A DNA stretch of 64,000 nucleotides from Rhodoflexus caldus (GCF_021206925.1 NZ_JAJPRF010000015.1:1-64000); one strand, 5' to 3'; positions 17,437 through 27,782 are shown, counted from the first letter of the stretch. A program made the numbers and translations. Notes: a model not told the origin generated them from the letters alone.

Positions 17437-18789
17437 ATGCTGCAACGCTATCTGCCCTATTACAAGCAAACGCTTCAATTAGCTTATCCGATTGTATTAG
17501 GGCAAATTTCGCACATTCTCATTACAGTTGCCGACAATACCATGATTGGTAATTTCAGCAGCCTGGCACTGGCGGCGGCAACTTTTGCCAACGCATTGTT
17601 TTCTATTGTGATGATGTTCGGGCTGGCAAGCACCTGGGTTATTACACCGCTGGTGGCAACCGCACAGTCGTCGGGCAATATTACGGAATGTCGCACATGG
17701 TTGCGCCACTCTCTGACAGTTTATCCACTGATGGGCGTATTTTTTTGTGGCGCGGTATTTTTCATAGGTGCTTTCGCCGACTATTTCGGGCAGAGCAAAG
17801 AAGTGGTTGAACTGGCTGTGCCCTACTTGCAGGTACTGGCCGTCAGCCTGATTTTTATGATGATTTTTCAGATTTTCAAGCAGTTCATGGACGGGCTGGG
17901 TGATACCAAAGAATCCATGTACATCAACTTTGGCGCAGCGGCACTGAATATCTTGCTGAACTATTTGCTGATTTTCGGCAAGTGGGGATTCCCCGAAATG
18001 GGTATTATGGGGGGCGGTATTGCTTCGCTGCTGGCGCGCATTTTCGCAGCCGTTGTCATTGCTTGGCGCTTTTTTACCCTGCCCAAATTTCATGACTATG
18101 TGCACCAAATACGCACCGTTGCCTATGAGCGCTACTATGCGGTTAAACTCTTGAAATTGGGTATTCCGGTCGGTTTTCAGTCGGTTTTTGAGGTTAGTGC
18201 TTTTGCTTTTGCCACTATTATGGTCGGTTGGCTCGGTGCTACGCAGTTAGCTGCGCATCAGATTGCGCTCAATATCGCTACGGTTACATTCATGATAGCC
18301 AGCGGCATTTCGGCGGCGGGTGCTATCCGCATTGCACAAGAGTTCGGGCAGAAAGACCGCGCCTCTATGTTACAGGCAGGCGCTGCTTCTTATCATTTGG
18401 TTATTGCTTTTATGAGCATCTGTGCTGTTTCCATCGCCTTGCTGCGCCATTGGCTGCCCTCTTTCTATGTGCAAGCCAACGACCCCGATGCAGCACTGAT
18501 GATGAGTGTTTCGGCACAACTGCTGATTTATGCTGCCGTTTTCCAGATTTCCGACGGCGCACAGGTAGTAGGTATGGGTATTCTGCGCGGTATTCAGGAC
18601 GTAAAAGCCCCCACTATCATTGCCTTGATTGCCTATTGGGTAATGGGCTTACCTGTCGGCTATGTATTGGGCTTCCATTTTAACATGGGCGTAAGCGGCG
18701 TATGGCTCGGTTTGGCATTGGCGCTAACCTTTGCCGCTGTTTTTCTGGGCTTCCGATTCTTCAACAAAGGCAAACGGATTACTTTGTAG
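17437..18789 (+). CDS. MATE-family multidrug/metabolite exporter
   Basis: A 450-residue inner-membrane protein with twelve predicted helices, starting at ATG 17437 (MLQRYLPYYKQTLQLAYPIV). The two halves are each of MATE type: PIVLGQISHILITVADNTMIG opens the first, and KLGIPVGFQSVFEVSAFAFA opens the second. DGLGDTKESMYINFGAAALNILLNYLLIFG is a typical MATE loop and helix. MATE proteins use sodium or proton gradients to expel organic cations and metabolites. The in-frame start at 17254 lies inside the divergent receptor gene and was rejected. Substrate unknown. Confidence 0.92.
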   Translation: MLQRYLPYYKQTLQLAYPIVLGQISHILITVADNTMIGNFSSLALAAATFANALFSIVMMFGLASTWVITPLVATAQSSGNITECRTWLRHSLTVYPLMGVFFCGAVFFIGAFADYFGQSKEVVELAVPYLQVLAVSLIFMMIFQIFKQFMDGLGDTKESMYINFGAAALNILLNYLLIFGKWGFPEMGIMGGGIASLLARIFAAVVIAWRFFTLPKFHDYVHQIRTVAYERYYAVKLLKLGIPVGFQSVFEVSAFAFATIMVGWLGATQLAAHQIALNIATVTFMIASGISAAGAIRIAQEFGQKDRASMLQAGAASYHLVIAFMSICAVSIALLRHWLPSFYVQANDPDAALMMSVSAQLLIYAAVFQISDGAQVVGMGILRGIQDVKAPTIIALIAYWVMGLPVGYVLGFHFNMGVSGVWLGLALALTFAAVFLGFRFFNKGKRITL

Positions 18790-18795
18790 GCTAAC

Positions 18796-19449
18796 TTATA
18801 CCTTCTCCCAAAAGTCCATTTCCAGCACCTTGCGCACCAATTCAATGGTATTGCGGACTTTGAGTTTGTTCATAATGTTGGCGCGGTGATTCTCTACCGT
18901 TCGGTGGCTGATGAACAGTTTTTCTGCAATTTCAGGGCTGCTTAAACCATCCAAAATGTGGCGGATGATTTCCTTTTCGCGCGCCGTAAGTTTTTGCTCC
19001 GAAGGTTTGTCAAAGTCGCCTGCGCGGCGTGCTTTCTTAATCATGGTATGCATCATCACGCGGCTGATGGCATCGCTGAAATAGGTCTCGCCTTCATACA
19101 CCGCATGGATGGCACGAATCAACTCCACTCGGGAAATATCCTTGGTTAGATAACCGGAAACACCCATTTCCACAGCTTTACGCACATAGGCTTCTTCCGT
19201 ATGCATACTCAGTATCAAAACTTTCAGATGGCTGTGCGAAGCAATTGCTTTAATCAAATCAAATCCCGAACCATTGGGCATGGATATATCGGTAATGAGC
19301 AAATCTACGGCGTGCCGTTCCAATATTTGCAAGGCCTCTTTCACACTGGAAGCTTCAGCGACAACGGCAATATCCTCCTCATCAGCCAGCAGTTTTTTAA
19401 TCCCATCGCGGATAATCTGGTGGTCATCTACCAAAGCAATTTTAATCAT
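18796..19449 (-). CDS. LuxR/NarL-type response regulator
   Basis: The 217-residue protein has an N-terminal receiver domain (acidic pair in ALVDDHQ, phospho-acceptor Asp54 in LLITDISMPNGSG, and the lysine in GYLTKD) and a C-terminal LuxR helix-turn-helix (LTAREKEIIRHILDGLSSPEIAEKLFISHRTVENHRANI). It would bind DNA as a dimer when phosphorylated. No histidine kinase lies next to it, so the partner is elsewhere. It converges on the MATE gene with only 6 bp between stop codons. The regulon cannot be inferred. Confidence 0.93.
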   Translation of the reverse strand: MIKIALVDDHQIIRDGIKKLLADEEDIAVVAEASSVKEALQILERHAVDLLITDISMPNGSGFDLIKAIASHSHLKVLILSMHTEEAYVRKAVEMGVSGYLTKDISRVELIRAIHAVYEGETYFSDAISRVMMHTMIKKARRAGDFDKPSEQKLTAREKEIIRHILDGLSSPEIAEKLFISHRTVENHRANIMNKLKVRNTIELVRKVLEMDFWEKV

Positions 19450-19608
19450 ACGGTTGAAGGTAAGGTAAAAAGGGGGTAAGTTTTATCTTGTTCCTATGTT
19501 CGGGCTATCGCAACCACAAGGTTTTAAGCCCTGAATATAGTTAAAGTCAGCGAAAATACACGCATTGTACCTCAATTCAATAGAAGGGTGTATTTTTAAG
19601 GTACTTTT

Positions 19609-20931
19609 ATGGCAACTCCTATGCAATATCTGTTTGAAAATACGCTCGCGTTTGCCCGACAGTTGGACAGAGAAGACGAGCTTCGGCCATTCCGCGACGA
19701 ATTCATACTGCCGCAAAAAGCAGACGGCACACCCAAAATTTACTTTTGCGGCAACTCGCTTGGTTTGCAACCCAAAGCCGCCGCGCGCTACGTAGGCGAA
19801 GAAATGCAACGCTGGGCAAGTTTGGCCGTAGAAGGGCATTTTGAAGGCAATCCCTCATGGTTTCACTACCAGCACACCATGAAAGATGCAACCGCCCGTT
19901 TGGTGGGCGCTTTGCCGCACGAAGTAGTGATTATGAATACGCTGACGGTCAATTTGCACCTGATGCTGGTTTCATTCTACCGCCCGACGGCACAGCGCTA
20001 CAAAATCATCATGGAAGCAGGCGCATTCCCTTCCGACCAATATGCCGTAGAAAGTCAGGTCAAATTTCACGGGTTTGACCCTGCCGCTGCCATTGTTGAA
20101 ATTGCCCCACGCCAAGGAGAAAGCACGCTGCGCACCGAAGATATTGAACAAACCATCCGCGAACATGCCGACAGCCTTGCATTGGTGATGTTTGGCGGCA
20201 TCCACTACTATACCGGGCAGGCATTTGAATTAGGCCGCATTGCGGCGGCTGCCAAACAGGCAGGCGCAATGGTTGGCTTTGACTTGGCACATGCCGCCGG
20301 CAACGTGCCGCTGCGCCTGCATGAGTGGGGGGCCGATTTCGCCGTTTGGTGTACCTACAAATACCTCAACTCAGGGCCGGGCGGCACTTCGGGCGTGTTC
20401 GTACACGAACGGCACGCCAACAGCCCCGACCTTCCGCGATTTGCCGGCTGGTGGGGCTACCGCGAAGAAACCCGCTTTCTCATGCAAAAAGGCTTTCAAC
20501 CCATGTATGGTGCCGACGGATGGCAACTGAGTTGCGGGCAAATACTGCCATTTGCCGCCCATCGCGCATCGCTGGAAATATTTGACCGCGCAGGTATGGA
20601 TAAGTTGCGCCAAAAAAGCATGAAGCTCACCGCATTTCTTGCGTATTTATTACAACAGATAAATGAGCAAGCCGGTGAAGAATCCGTGCGCATCATTACC
20701 CCTGCCGACCCTCGGCATCGTGGCTGTCAATTGTCGTTAATAATAGCCAAAGACGGCAAAAAAACCTTCCAAAAGCTGATTGAAGCGGGAGTTGTTTGCG
20801 ATTGGCGCGAACCGGACGTTATTCGGGTAGCACCTGCGCCACTCTATAACACGTTTGAAGAAGTGTGGCAGTTTACTTCTATTTTAGCAAAAATTATTAC
20901 ATCAGATACCGTACCTGCACAAGCAATCTGA
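19609..20931 (+). CDS. kynU: Kynureninase
   Basis: The 440-residue PLP enzyme cleaves kynurenine to anthranilate and alanine (or 3-hydroxykynurenine to 3-hydroxyanthranilate) in tryptophan catabolism or NAD biosynthesis. Family signatures are [11 protein letters not shown] near the start, [11 protein letters not shown], the PLP lysine in [13 protein letters not shown], and [11 protein letters not shown]. The length is normal (about 420-450). The next gene is a pterin dehydratase, which suggests linked aromatic amino-acid handling, but no other kyn gene lies in the window. Confidence 0.95.
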   Translation: MATPMQYLFENTLAFARQLDREDELRPFRDEFILPQKADGTPKIYFCGNSLGLQPKAAARYVGEEMQRWASLAVEGHFEGNPSWFHYQHTMKDATARLVGALPHEVVIMNTLTVNLHLMLVSFYRPTAQRYKIIMEAGAFPSDQYAVESQVKFHGFDPAAAIVEIAPRQGESTLRTEDIEQTIREHADSLALVMFGGIHYYTGQAFELGRIAAAAKQAGAMVGFDLAHAAGNVPLRLHEWGADFAVWCTYKYLNSGPGGTSGVFVHERHANSPDLPRFAGWWGYREETRFLMQKGFQPMYGADGWQLSCGQILPFAAHRASLEIFDRAGMDKLRQKSMKLTAFLAYLLQQINEQAGEESVRIITPADPRHRGCQLSLIIAKDGKKTFQKLIEAGVVCDWREPDVIRVAPAPLYNTFEEVWQFTSILAKIITSDTVPAQAI

Positions 20932-21004
20932 GCAGGAAAAAATATTCTGCATTTCCGATTTCAGTTTTTTTTGGTTTAATTTTACCTATGCAATTCCGCA
21001 AACC

Positions 21005-21241
21005 ATGAGTTGGAAAGAAGAAAATAATCAGTTGCAGAAAACGTTCCTTTTTAAGGATTTCGTGGAAGCTTTCGGCTTTATGGCAAAAGTGGCGCTCATT
21101 GCCGAAAAAATGAACCACCACCCCAATTGGTACAATGTGTACAATCGGGTGGAAATCAGCCTGAGCACACATGATGCCGGCAACACAGTAACCCCAAAAG
21201 ACAGAGACTTGGCACAAGCAATTGATGCTTTACTTACATAA
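21005..21241 (+). CDS. Pterin-4a-carbinolamine dehydratase
   Basis: The 78-residue enzyme regenerates quinonoid dihydrobiopterin from the 4a-hydroxy form made by aromatic amino-acid hydroxylases. The signature [20 protein letters not shown] followed by STHDAGN holds the paired histidines of the active site, and [12 protein letters not shown] is the usual C-terminal helix. It is shorter than typical family members (about 95-105), lacking part of the N-terminal strand and helix, but begins with a reasonable MSWKEENN. It lies 73 bp after kynU. Confident as a family member; the partner hydroxylase is not in the window. Confidence 0.9.
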   Translation: MSWKEENNQLQKTFLFKDFVEAFGFMAKVALIAEKMNHHPNWYNVYNRVEISLSTHDAGNTVTPKDRDLAQAIDALLT

Positions 21242-21331
21242 TTTTTTGACTGTTCTGAGTGTGTGAAAAGGGAAGCGGCAAGCCCTACGCTTGCTACTCA
21301 TAACGCATAACTTCTAACTTTTGTGAGCCGT

Positions 21332-23536
21332 ATGGTGCAGACAGAACAATTACAAGACGAACTTAGAAGCGCCCTTAAAGAGGTATTCGGGTACAGCCAG
21401 TTCAGGGGTAATCAGGAAGCCATCATCCGCAACCTGATGAGTGGCAAAAACACCTTTGTGATTATGCCCACAGGTGCGGGCAAATCGCTGTGCTACCAAC
21501 TGCCGGCCATTGTGATGCCCGGCACCGCCATCGTTATTTCACCACTGATAGCCCTGATGAAAAATCAGGTAGACCAGCTCAATGCCTTTGGAGTCAATGC
21601 ACAGTTCCTCAATTCCACACTGACCAAGTCGGAACTGAACCGGGTAAAGAAAGAAACACTCAACGGGCAGGTCAAACTCCTGTATGTTGCTCCCGAATCG
21701 CTCACTAAGGACGATAATATCGCCTTTTTGAAAGACGCAAAAATATCGTTTGTGGCAGTAGATGAGGCGCACTGTATCTCGGAATGGGGGCACGACTTCC
21801 GTCCGGAGTACCGCCGCATTAAAACCATCGTAGACCAGATTGGCAACTTCCCCATTATTGCGCTCACTGCCACCGCTACCCCCAAAGTTCAGGCAGACAT
21901 TCAGAAAAACCTGCACATGGAGGAAGCCGATATTTTCAAGTCTTCTTTCAACCGCACCAACCTGCACTATGAAGTGCGTCCCAAAATAGACGCACAAAAG
22001 CAACTGATTCGCTTCATTAAGAACCATAAAGGCAAATCGGGCATTGTGTATTGCCTGAGCCGCAAAAAGGTAGAAGAAATAGCCGAACTGCTGACCGTAA
22101 ACGACATTAAGGCGCTGCCCTACCATGCAGGATTGGATGCCGACGTGCGCATCAAAAATCAAGATGCCTTTTTGAATGAGGATGTGGACGTGGTAGTGGC
22201 AACCATTGCCTTTGGCATGGGTATAGACAAACCCGATGTGCGATTTGTAGTTCACTACGATACGCCCAAGTCACTGGAAGGCTACTATCAGGAAACCGGA
22301 CGCGCCGGACGCGATGGTTTGGAAGGTTTCTGCCTGATGTTCTACAGCCCCGAAGACATCACCAAATTAGAAAAGTTCAATAAAGACAAAAGCGTAACCG
22401 AGCGCGAAAACGCCAAGTTGCTGCTCAGCGAAATGGCTGCCTATGCCGAAAGCTCCGTTTGTCGCCGCAGGCAACTGCTGCACTACTTTGGCGAGGTTTA
22501 CAACGACAACCTGTGTAAAGAAGGCGGTGGCTGCGACAACTGCAACTTGCCCAAAGAAAAATCGTTTGAAGCCAAAGAATGGTTGTTGCTACTACTGCAA
22601 ACCGTACATGAAACAGGGCAGCGCTTTGGTGCAGACCATTTGATTAACATCCTTCGCGGCACAACCGAACAATATGTGCTTAGCTACGGACACGAAAAAC
22701 TGCCCGTATTCAAGAAAGGCGAAGCACTTACCGAACAGGAGTGGAAAAGCATTATCCGTCAGGCAATGCTCTACGGCTATTTAGACAAAGACTTAGAGAA
22801 TCTCCTCAGCTTCAAAATCAGCGAAAAGGGCTATGCCTTCATGGAGCGCCCCACACCGGTAACTTTCACCAAAGACCACGACTACACCGGCGCAGAAACA
22901 GAACTGATTGCCGATGATTCGGAAAATGCCGCACACGGTGGTGCGTATGACGAAACCCTCTACGAAATGCTGCGCAACCTGCGCAGAAAGGTAGCCAGAC
23001 AGAAAAATCTGCCGCCCTATGTCATTTTTCAAGAGCCTTCGCTGGAAGAAATGGCAACTACCTACCCCACTACTATCCAAGAACTGGCACAGGTAAACGG
23101 CGTAGGATTAAGCAAAGCGCAGAAATTCGGCAAGCCGTTCGTAGACATGATTGCCAACTACGTAGCGGAAAACGATATTACAACCGCCGCCGATGTGGTT
23201 GTCAAATCAACGGTGAATAAGTCCAAAACCAAGATTTTCATCATCCAGCAAATAGACCGTAAGGTAGATTTGGAAGAAATTGCGGAAGCCAAAAATCTCA
23301 GCCTTGCCGAGGTGATAGAGGAAATAGAACACATCTGCTACTCGGGAACTAAACTCAATTTGGACTACTATATAGACCAAATGCTGGAAGAGGATGCCCA
23401 AGAAGCTATTTATGACTACTTCCTCCATGCTGAAACCGACAACATCAAGGTGGCACTACAAGCGCTTGACGATGAATTTACCGAAGAGGAACTGCGCCTA
23501 ATGCGAATCAAATTCTTATCGGAGTTAGCGATGTAG
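21332..23536 (+). CDS. recQ: ATP-dependent DNA helicase RecQ
   Basis: The 734-residue 3'-5' helicase takes part in recombination repair. Helicase motifs are clear: MPTGAGKS (Walker A), VDEAHCISEWGHDFRPEYR (DEAH and aromatic-rich loop), GMGIDKPDVRFVVHYDTP and QETGRAGRDG. A zinc site (CRRRQLLHYF, then the cysteines of EGGGCDNCN), an RQC winged helix, an HRDC domain (about 560-640) and a final HTH-like extension of about 90 residues follow. The ATG at 21332 was chosen; an in-frame GTG lies 9 nt upstream. The downstream scpA starts 3 nt after the stop. Confidence 0.95.
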   Translation: MVQTEQLQDELRSALKEVFGYSQFRGNQEAIIRNLMSGKNTFVIMPTGAGKSLCYQLPAIVMPGTAIVISPLIALMKNQVDQLNAFGVNAQFLNSTLTKSELNRVKKETLNGQVKLLYVAPESLTKDDNIAFLKDAKISFVAVDEAHCISEWGHDFRPEYRRIKTIVDQIGNFPIIALTATATPKVQADIQKNLHMEEADIFKSSFNRTNLHYEVRPKIDAQKQLIRFIKNHKGKSGIVYCLSRKKVEEIAELLTVNDIKALPYHAGLDADVRIKNQDAFLNEDVDVVVATIAFGMGIDKPDVRFVVHYDTPKSLEGYYQETGRAGRDGLEGFCLMFYSPEDITKLEKFNKDKSVTERENAKLLLSEMAAYAESSVCRRRQLLHYFGEVYNDNLCKEGGGCDNCNLPKEKSFEAKEWLLLLLQTVHETGQRFGADHLINILRGTTEQYVLSYGHEKLPVFKKGEALTEQEWKSIIRQAMLYGYLDKDLENLLSFKISEKGYAFMERPTPVTFTKDHDYTGAETELIADDSENAAHGGAYDETLYEMLRNLRRKVARQKNLPPYVIFQEPSLEEMATTYPTTIQELAQVNGVGLSKAQKFGKPFVDMIANYVAENDITTAADVVVKSTVNKSKTKIFIIQQIDRKVDLEEIAEAKNLSLAEVIEEIEHICYSGTKLNLDYYIDQMLEEDAQEAIYDYFLHAETDNIKVALQALDDEFTEEELRLMRIKFLSELAM

Positions 23537-23538
23537 CC

Positions 23539-24306
23539 TTGCAACCTGTCCAAAGCGATACTTTCTCTATCCGATTGCCCCTTTTTGAAGGGCCGTTTGA
23601 CCTGCTTTTGTTTTTCATAGAGCGGGATGAGTTGGATATTTACGATATCCCGATAGCCAAAATTACGGCAGACTTTCTGGACTATCTGCACCAATTAGAG
23701 CAGATTAACATGGATGTGGCAGGCGATTTTATGGTAGTAGCCGCTACGCTGATGCGCATCAAGGCCAAAATGCTGTTGCCGCGCCCCGAGCTCGACGAAA
23801 AAGGGCAGGAAATAGACCCTCGCGAGGAACTCGTCCGCCACCTGTTGGAATACAAAAAGTACAAGTCGGTTGTCGGCGAGTTCGCACAACGCGAAGAAGA
23901 ACGCTTGGCCATGGAACCGCGCGGCAACCTTGCCGCCGAGTTGCTGGAAATTGCCGAATCGCAGGGCGTAGAAGCCGAACTACAAAACATAGACCTATAC
24001 AAACTGCTGCGCGTTTATGAAAAAGTAATGCGTCGGTTTACACTGGAACAACAAAAACCCGTACATCGGATTGTGCCTTACCCCTACACGGTGGAAGGGC
24101 AAAAAGAAGTGGTGCGATTGTGGATAAAAGAAGCGCGTTATCTTACCTTTACGGAACTGATAGAGCGACAGCCGCAAAAAGTGGTCGTCATTTTTAATTT
24201 TTTGGCTATCTTGGAACTGCTCCAAGCCGGAGAAATCGGCATCCGCTTGGGTGAAGGTTACAACGATTTTATGATTATCAACCCCGAACCGGAGCGGGTT
24301 GTTTAA
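23539..24306 (+). CDS. scpA: Segregation and condensation protein A
   Basis: The 255-residue protein is the kleisin subunit of the SMC-ScpAB complex that organises the chromosome. The start is characteristic (FSIRLPLFEGPFDLLLFFIERDELD), followed by VAATLMRIKAKMLLPRP and a C-terminal winged helix (FLAILELLQAGEIGI). The start codon appears to be TTG at 23539, 3 nt after the recQ stop; no ATG lies between it and the conserved LPLFEGP core, so translational coupling with recQ is likely. scpB is not adjacent. Identity is firm; the exact start is inferred. Confidence 0.93.
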   Translation: MQPVQSDTFSIRLPLFEGPFDLLLFFIERDELDIYDIPIAKITADFLDYLHQLEQINMDVAGDFMVVAATLMRIKAKMLLPRPELDEKGQEIDPREELVRHLLEYKKYKSVVGEFAQREEERLAMEPRGNLAAELLEIAESQGVEAELQNIDLYKLLRVYEKVMRRFTLEQQKPVHRIVPYPYTVEGQKEVVRLWIKEARYLTFTELIERQPQKVVVIFNFLAILELLQAGEIGIRLGEGYNDFMIINPEPERVV

Positions 24307-24334
24307 ACTGCGTAGCAACAATCGCAAGCCCCTT

Positions 24335-25378
24335 ATGCAACAAGACCAGGAAAAAATCCTCAAATCCATTAACCCTTCCAAAGTTATTTTACCCATTCTT
24401 ATTGGTTTGGGCGTGGCAATTTACATGTTCATTACCAATGTGGACATCAACGCCGTGCGCACGCATATACAGGAGGCAAATATTGTGTGGATTTTAGTGG
24501 CAGTGTTGGTGCTTTTCATCCGCGATGCGGGCTATGTCTGGCGGATTCGCTACCTGACCAATCAAGAGTTAAGCTGGAAATCGAGCATCTACACGGTTCT
24601 TTTGTGGGAGTTTGCCTCTGCCGTAACGCCATCGGCAGTAGGAGGAACGGCCGTTGCCGTGTTTATCATCAATCGTGAAGGCATCAAGTTCGGCAAGTCG
24701 CTGGCCTATGTAATGCTCACTGCGCTGTTAGATAACTCTTTCTTCATTTTGGCTGCACCCATTGCATTGCTGCTTTCACAAGGCGATGTGTTCCCCGTAG
24801 CAGCGGAAGGCGGCATCGGGTTGTTTGGCTCAGGTCTGCGCGCTACTTTCTGGATTAGCTATGCACTGATTGCTATTTACACCTCATTTTTTGCTTGGGG
24901 GCTGTTTTTTAAACCACACGGCTTCCGCTGGCTGATTACCCGCATTACCTCTTTCGGTTTCCTGCGGCGCTTTCGCCGTTCGGCCAAAGAAATCGGCGAT
25001 GAAGTAATTATTGCTTCCGAAGAAATGAAAGGCAAAGATGTGCGCTATTGGGCTAATGCCATTGTATCAACCATTTTCGTATGGTCGGCGCGCTACCTGA
25101 TGGTAAACTGCCTGCTGGCAGCATTCGCAAGCCTGACTTGGGAAAATCATCTGCTCGTATTTGCCCGCCATATCGTTATGTGGGTAATTATGCTCATTTC
25201 GCCTACGCCGGGCAGCAGCGGCACGGCAGAACTATCATTTGACTTTTTCTTTGGGCAATACATCGGCGGCTTTGGTGTAGCGCTGGCACTTTTCTGGCGA
25301 CTCTATACCTACTACCCATACCTTTTTGTTGGTGTGGTTATTTTACCGCGCTGGCTTCGTCGGGTGCTGGCAAGATAG
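24335..25378 (+). CDS. Lysylphosphatidylglycerol synthase-type transmembrane (UPF0104) protein
   Basis: The 347-residue integral membrane protein has about eight hydrophobic helices and the family features SAVTPSAVGGTAVAVF and ISPTPGSSGTAELSF (glycine-rich segments of the flippase domain). It is the membrane domain of MprF-like proteins without the synthase domain. Such stand-alone proteins are thought to move lipids or lipid-linked sugars across the inner membrane, but function is rarely shown. The ATG at 24335 was preferred to an upstream TTG. It follows scpA by 28 bp. Confidence 0.85.
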   Translation: MQQDQEKILKSINPSKVILPILIGLGVAIYMFITNVDINAVRTHIQEANIVWILVAVLVLFIRDAGYVWRIRYLTNQELSWKSSIYTVLLWEFASAVTPSAVGGTAVAVFIINREGIKFGKSLAYVMLTALLDNSFFILAAPIALLLSQGDVFPVAAEGGIGLFGSGLRATFWISYALIAIYTSFFAWGLFFKPHGFRWLITRITSFGFLRRFRRSAKEIGDEVIIASEEMKGKDVRYWANAIVSTIFVWSARYLMVNCLLAAFASLTWENHLLVFARHIVMWVIMLISPTPGSSGTAELSFDFFFGQYIGGFGVALALFWRLYTYYPYLFVGVVILPRWLRRVLAR

Positions 25379-25448
25379 CCGATGCAGGGCATAAACTGTC
25401 CTACAACCCTGAAAAGTATGCTACGTTTTTATCCAGATACTTCATACC

Positions 25449-27146
25449 ATGATGAAACGTCTTATCGTTAGTTTGCTGCTTGCCCTGCCCGCAGCGGCAA
25501 TGGCACAAAGCACTCTTGTACCTTACAACCAAGACTACCAGCATTTGGTAGAACGCTATGAAATTAAGCGAGGCAAGTTCTCCGAAAACCTGATGCTGTC
25601 CATCAAACTGTTGGAGCGGCGCGGCGTGGCAGCCCTTGCCGACAGCATCCTGAAAGAAAACCGATTCACACTCAATAAAATTGACCGATTCAACATTTCC
25701 TACTTGCTCAACGACAACTCCGAATGGGCAGATTCGGTCAATGACAAAAGCAAGCGCCCCGTGCTGGGTACTTTTTACAAATACACGCCCGACCTTTACC
25801 GCGTAGATGTCAAAGATTTTAACCTACATATCAACCCTGTACTGCATGTAGGTATGGGCGTGGCTACTGGTTCGGAAAATCGTCCTTTTCTTAACACCCG
25901 TGGTGCGGAAATGCGCGGATTAATTGCCAATCGCGTAGGTTTTTACACCTATCTGGCCGATAACATCATGTTATTCCCTAATTATGTGATGGACTACATC
26001 GGCAGAAACAACGCTGTTCCGGGTGAAGGTTTTTGGAAAACCCGCACCGAATCGGGCGTGCTGGATAATACCGGCGTTGCCGTACTCACTGCCCGCGGCT
26101 ATGTCAGTTTTGATATCCTGAAAAACATCATGTCGTTCCAAATGGGGCACGACAAGCAATTCTATGGCAACGGATACCGTTCGCTCATTCTTTCCGATTT
26201 TGCCGCTAATGCACTGTTCGCCAAATTCAATACACGTATCTGGAAAGTCAATTACACCAATTCCTACATGCAACTTACGGCAGATGCCGTAGGCACTAAT
26301 CGCGTGTATCCGAAAAAATACGCCGTGTTTCACCATCTGGGCATCAACATCACCGACAACCTGAATGTCGGCCTGTTTGAGTCGGTGGTTTACGGGCGAC
26401 GCGACGGCTACAAGAACGATACTTTTGACCTCTCCTACCTCAACCCCATCATTTTCTACCGGTGGGTAGAGCAACAGGTCGGCAGTGCGGATAACTCCAT
26501 CATCGGTTTTGACTGGCGCTGGAATTTCCTGAAACAATTCCAACTCTATGGACAGTTTGTGCTGGATGAGTTTAAACTCTCCGAAGTGCGCGCAGGCAAC
26601 GGCTGGTGGGGCAATAAAAACGGCTTACAGGCAGGTATCAAATACATTGATGCGCTGGGCATCAAAAATCTGGATTTGCAGGCCGAGTACAACGCTGTGC
26701 GTCCTTATACCTACTCTCACTTTATTGATGAATCGCTGTCTAACCATGCCCACTTCAATCAGGCGTTGGCGCATCCGCTGGGGGCTAACTTCCGCGAGTT
26801 TATCGGGATTGCTCGTTATCAGCCTATTCCGCGCCTGATGCTTACGGGTAAAATGATATATGCTAAGCAAGGATTGGACGGCGCGGGCGAAAACTGGGGC
26901 AGCAATATTCTGTTAGACAATACCACACGCCAACAGGAATACGGCAATAAAATAGGGCAGGGTATCGCTACCACGCTGCTCTTTGGCGATTTTACCGCTT
27001 CTTATCAACTCAAACACAACCTGTTTATTGATTTTAAACAAGTGATTCGCCGCCTGCAAAGCGACGATGCGGCACGCAACAGCAATATCAGTTTTACTTC
27101 GCTGGCCATACGCCTCAATATTGCACAGCGCCTGCACGAGTTTTAA
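25449..27146 (+). CDS. Wzi/RemB-like outer-membrane protein
   Basis: The 565-residue protein has a signal peptide (MMKRLIVSLLLALPAAAMAQ) and then a beta-strand-rich body, with no TonB plug. The segment MSFQMGHDKQFYGNGYRSLILSD matches the signature of capsule-assembly Wzi-family proteins, and FNLHINPVLHVGMGVATG and VYGRRDGYKNDTFDLSYLNPI are typical. In Flavobacterium the homologue RemB contributes to gliding and adhesin handling; the length fits. It could instead anchor surface polysaccharide. It lies between a flippase-like membrane protein and a minus-strand operon. Family moderately sure; precise role inferred. Confidence 0.65.
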   Translation: MMKRLIVSLLLALPAAAMAQSTLVPYNQDYQHLVERYEIKRGKFSENLMLSIKLLERRGVAALADSILKENRFTLNKIDRFNISYLLNDNSEWADSVNDKSKRPVLGTFYKYTPDLYRVDVKDFNLHINPVLHVGMGVATGSENRPFLNTRGAEMRGLIANRVGFYTYLADNIMLFPNYVMDYIGRNNAVPGEGFWKTRTESGVLDNTGVAVLTARGYVSFDILKNIMSFQMGHDKQFYGNGYRSLILSDFAANALFAKFNTRIWKVNYTNSYMQLTADAVGTNRVYPKKYAVFHHLGINITDNLNVGLFESVVYGRRDGYKNDTFDLSYLNPIIFYRWVEQQVGSADNSIIGFDWRWNFLKQFQLYGQFVLDEFKLSEVRAGNGWWGNKNGLQAGIKYIDALGIKNLDLQAEYNAVRPYTYSHFIDESLSNHAHFNQALAHPLGANFREFIGIARYQPIPRLMLTGKMIYAKQGLDGAGENWGSNILLDNTTRQQEYGNKIGQGIATTLLFGDFTASYQLKHNLFIDFKQVIRRLQSDDAARNSNISFTSLAIRLNIAQRLHEF

Positions 27147-27148
27147 TG

Positions 27149-27757
27149 CTATCGCGCTTCTTCAATCGGGAAGGCAATGCGCAGCGTTTCCCATTTGACG
27201 GCTACCTCACCCTTACCGGGTGCAAGGGGTTTTACTTCATAAGTTAGCCGCTGGATGGTATCGGGCATAACAGTTGGCTTGACTTTGAAGCGAAGCACGT
27301 CTTCCTCGGTTTTGTACTCATCGGTCAGGTGCTGATTCCAACGCTCGTTGAGAATCACTGTCCATTCGTCGGGTGCGGGGATAGTGAAAATGGCATAAGT
27401 GCCTGCTTTTACCAACTGCCCGTTGATTTTCATGGCACGTTCAAAGTTAATGGCCGTGGCATTGTGCGCCCCCGTTACCCAAACCTGATGGTACGGCACA
27501 AGTCCGCCCCAGATGATGCGCCCCCGAACGGCAGGCGAATGATAGCGAACGGCTACGACTGTTTCACCAATTCGCCCCGATGCTTCGCGTTGCGGGCTGC
27601 CTTTGATGGTATCTTTTTCGTAAGGGTTTGCTATTGGGTCTTTGTTTTCTATCTTGAAGGAAATGACCTTGGGTTCGCGCTTGTTTTCCTGCGAACTGCA
27701 AGCCGCAAAAAAGAGTATCAAAGTGAAAAGGCAGGTTGAAAGGGTAGTTTTTCTCAT
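27149..27757 (-). CDS. DUF2911 lipoprotein
   Basis: The 202-residue product has a lipoprotein signal (MRKTTLSTCLFTLILFFAACSSQ, lipobox FAAC) and a DUF2911 domain: VAVRYHSPAVRGRIIWGGLVPYHQVW, then GAHNATAINFERAMKINGQLVKAGTYAIFTIP. The DUF2911 family is common in Bacteroidota and has no known function. The ATG at 27757 is used; a short upstream extension is not plausible. It is the last gene of the FKBP, rdgB, DUF2911 transcript, 25 bp after rdgB. Confidence 0.85.
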   Translation of the reverse strand: MRKTTLSTCLFTLILFFAACSSQENKREPKVISFKIENKDPIANPYEKDTIKGSPQREASGRIGETVVAVRYHSPAVRGRIIWGGLVPYHQVWVTGAHNATAINFERAMKINGQLVKAGTYAIFTIPAPDEWTVILNERWNQHLTDEYKTEEDVLRFKVKPTVMPDTIQRLTYEVKPLAPGKGEVAVKWETLRIAFPIEEAR

Positions 27758-27782
27758 AACCAAATTTACTGAATTTGCCGCT

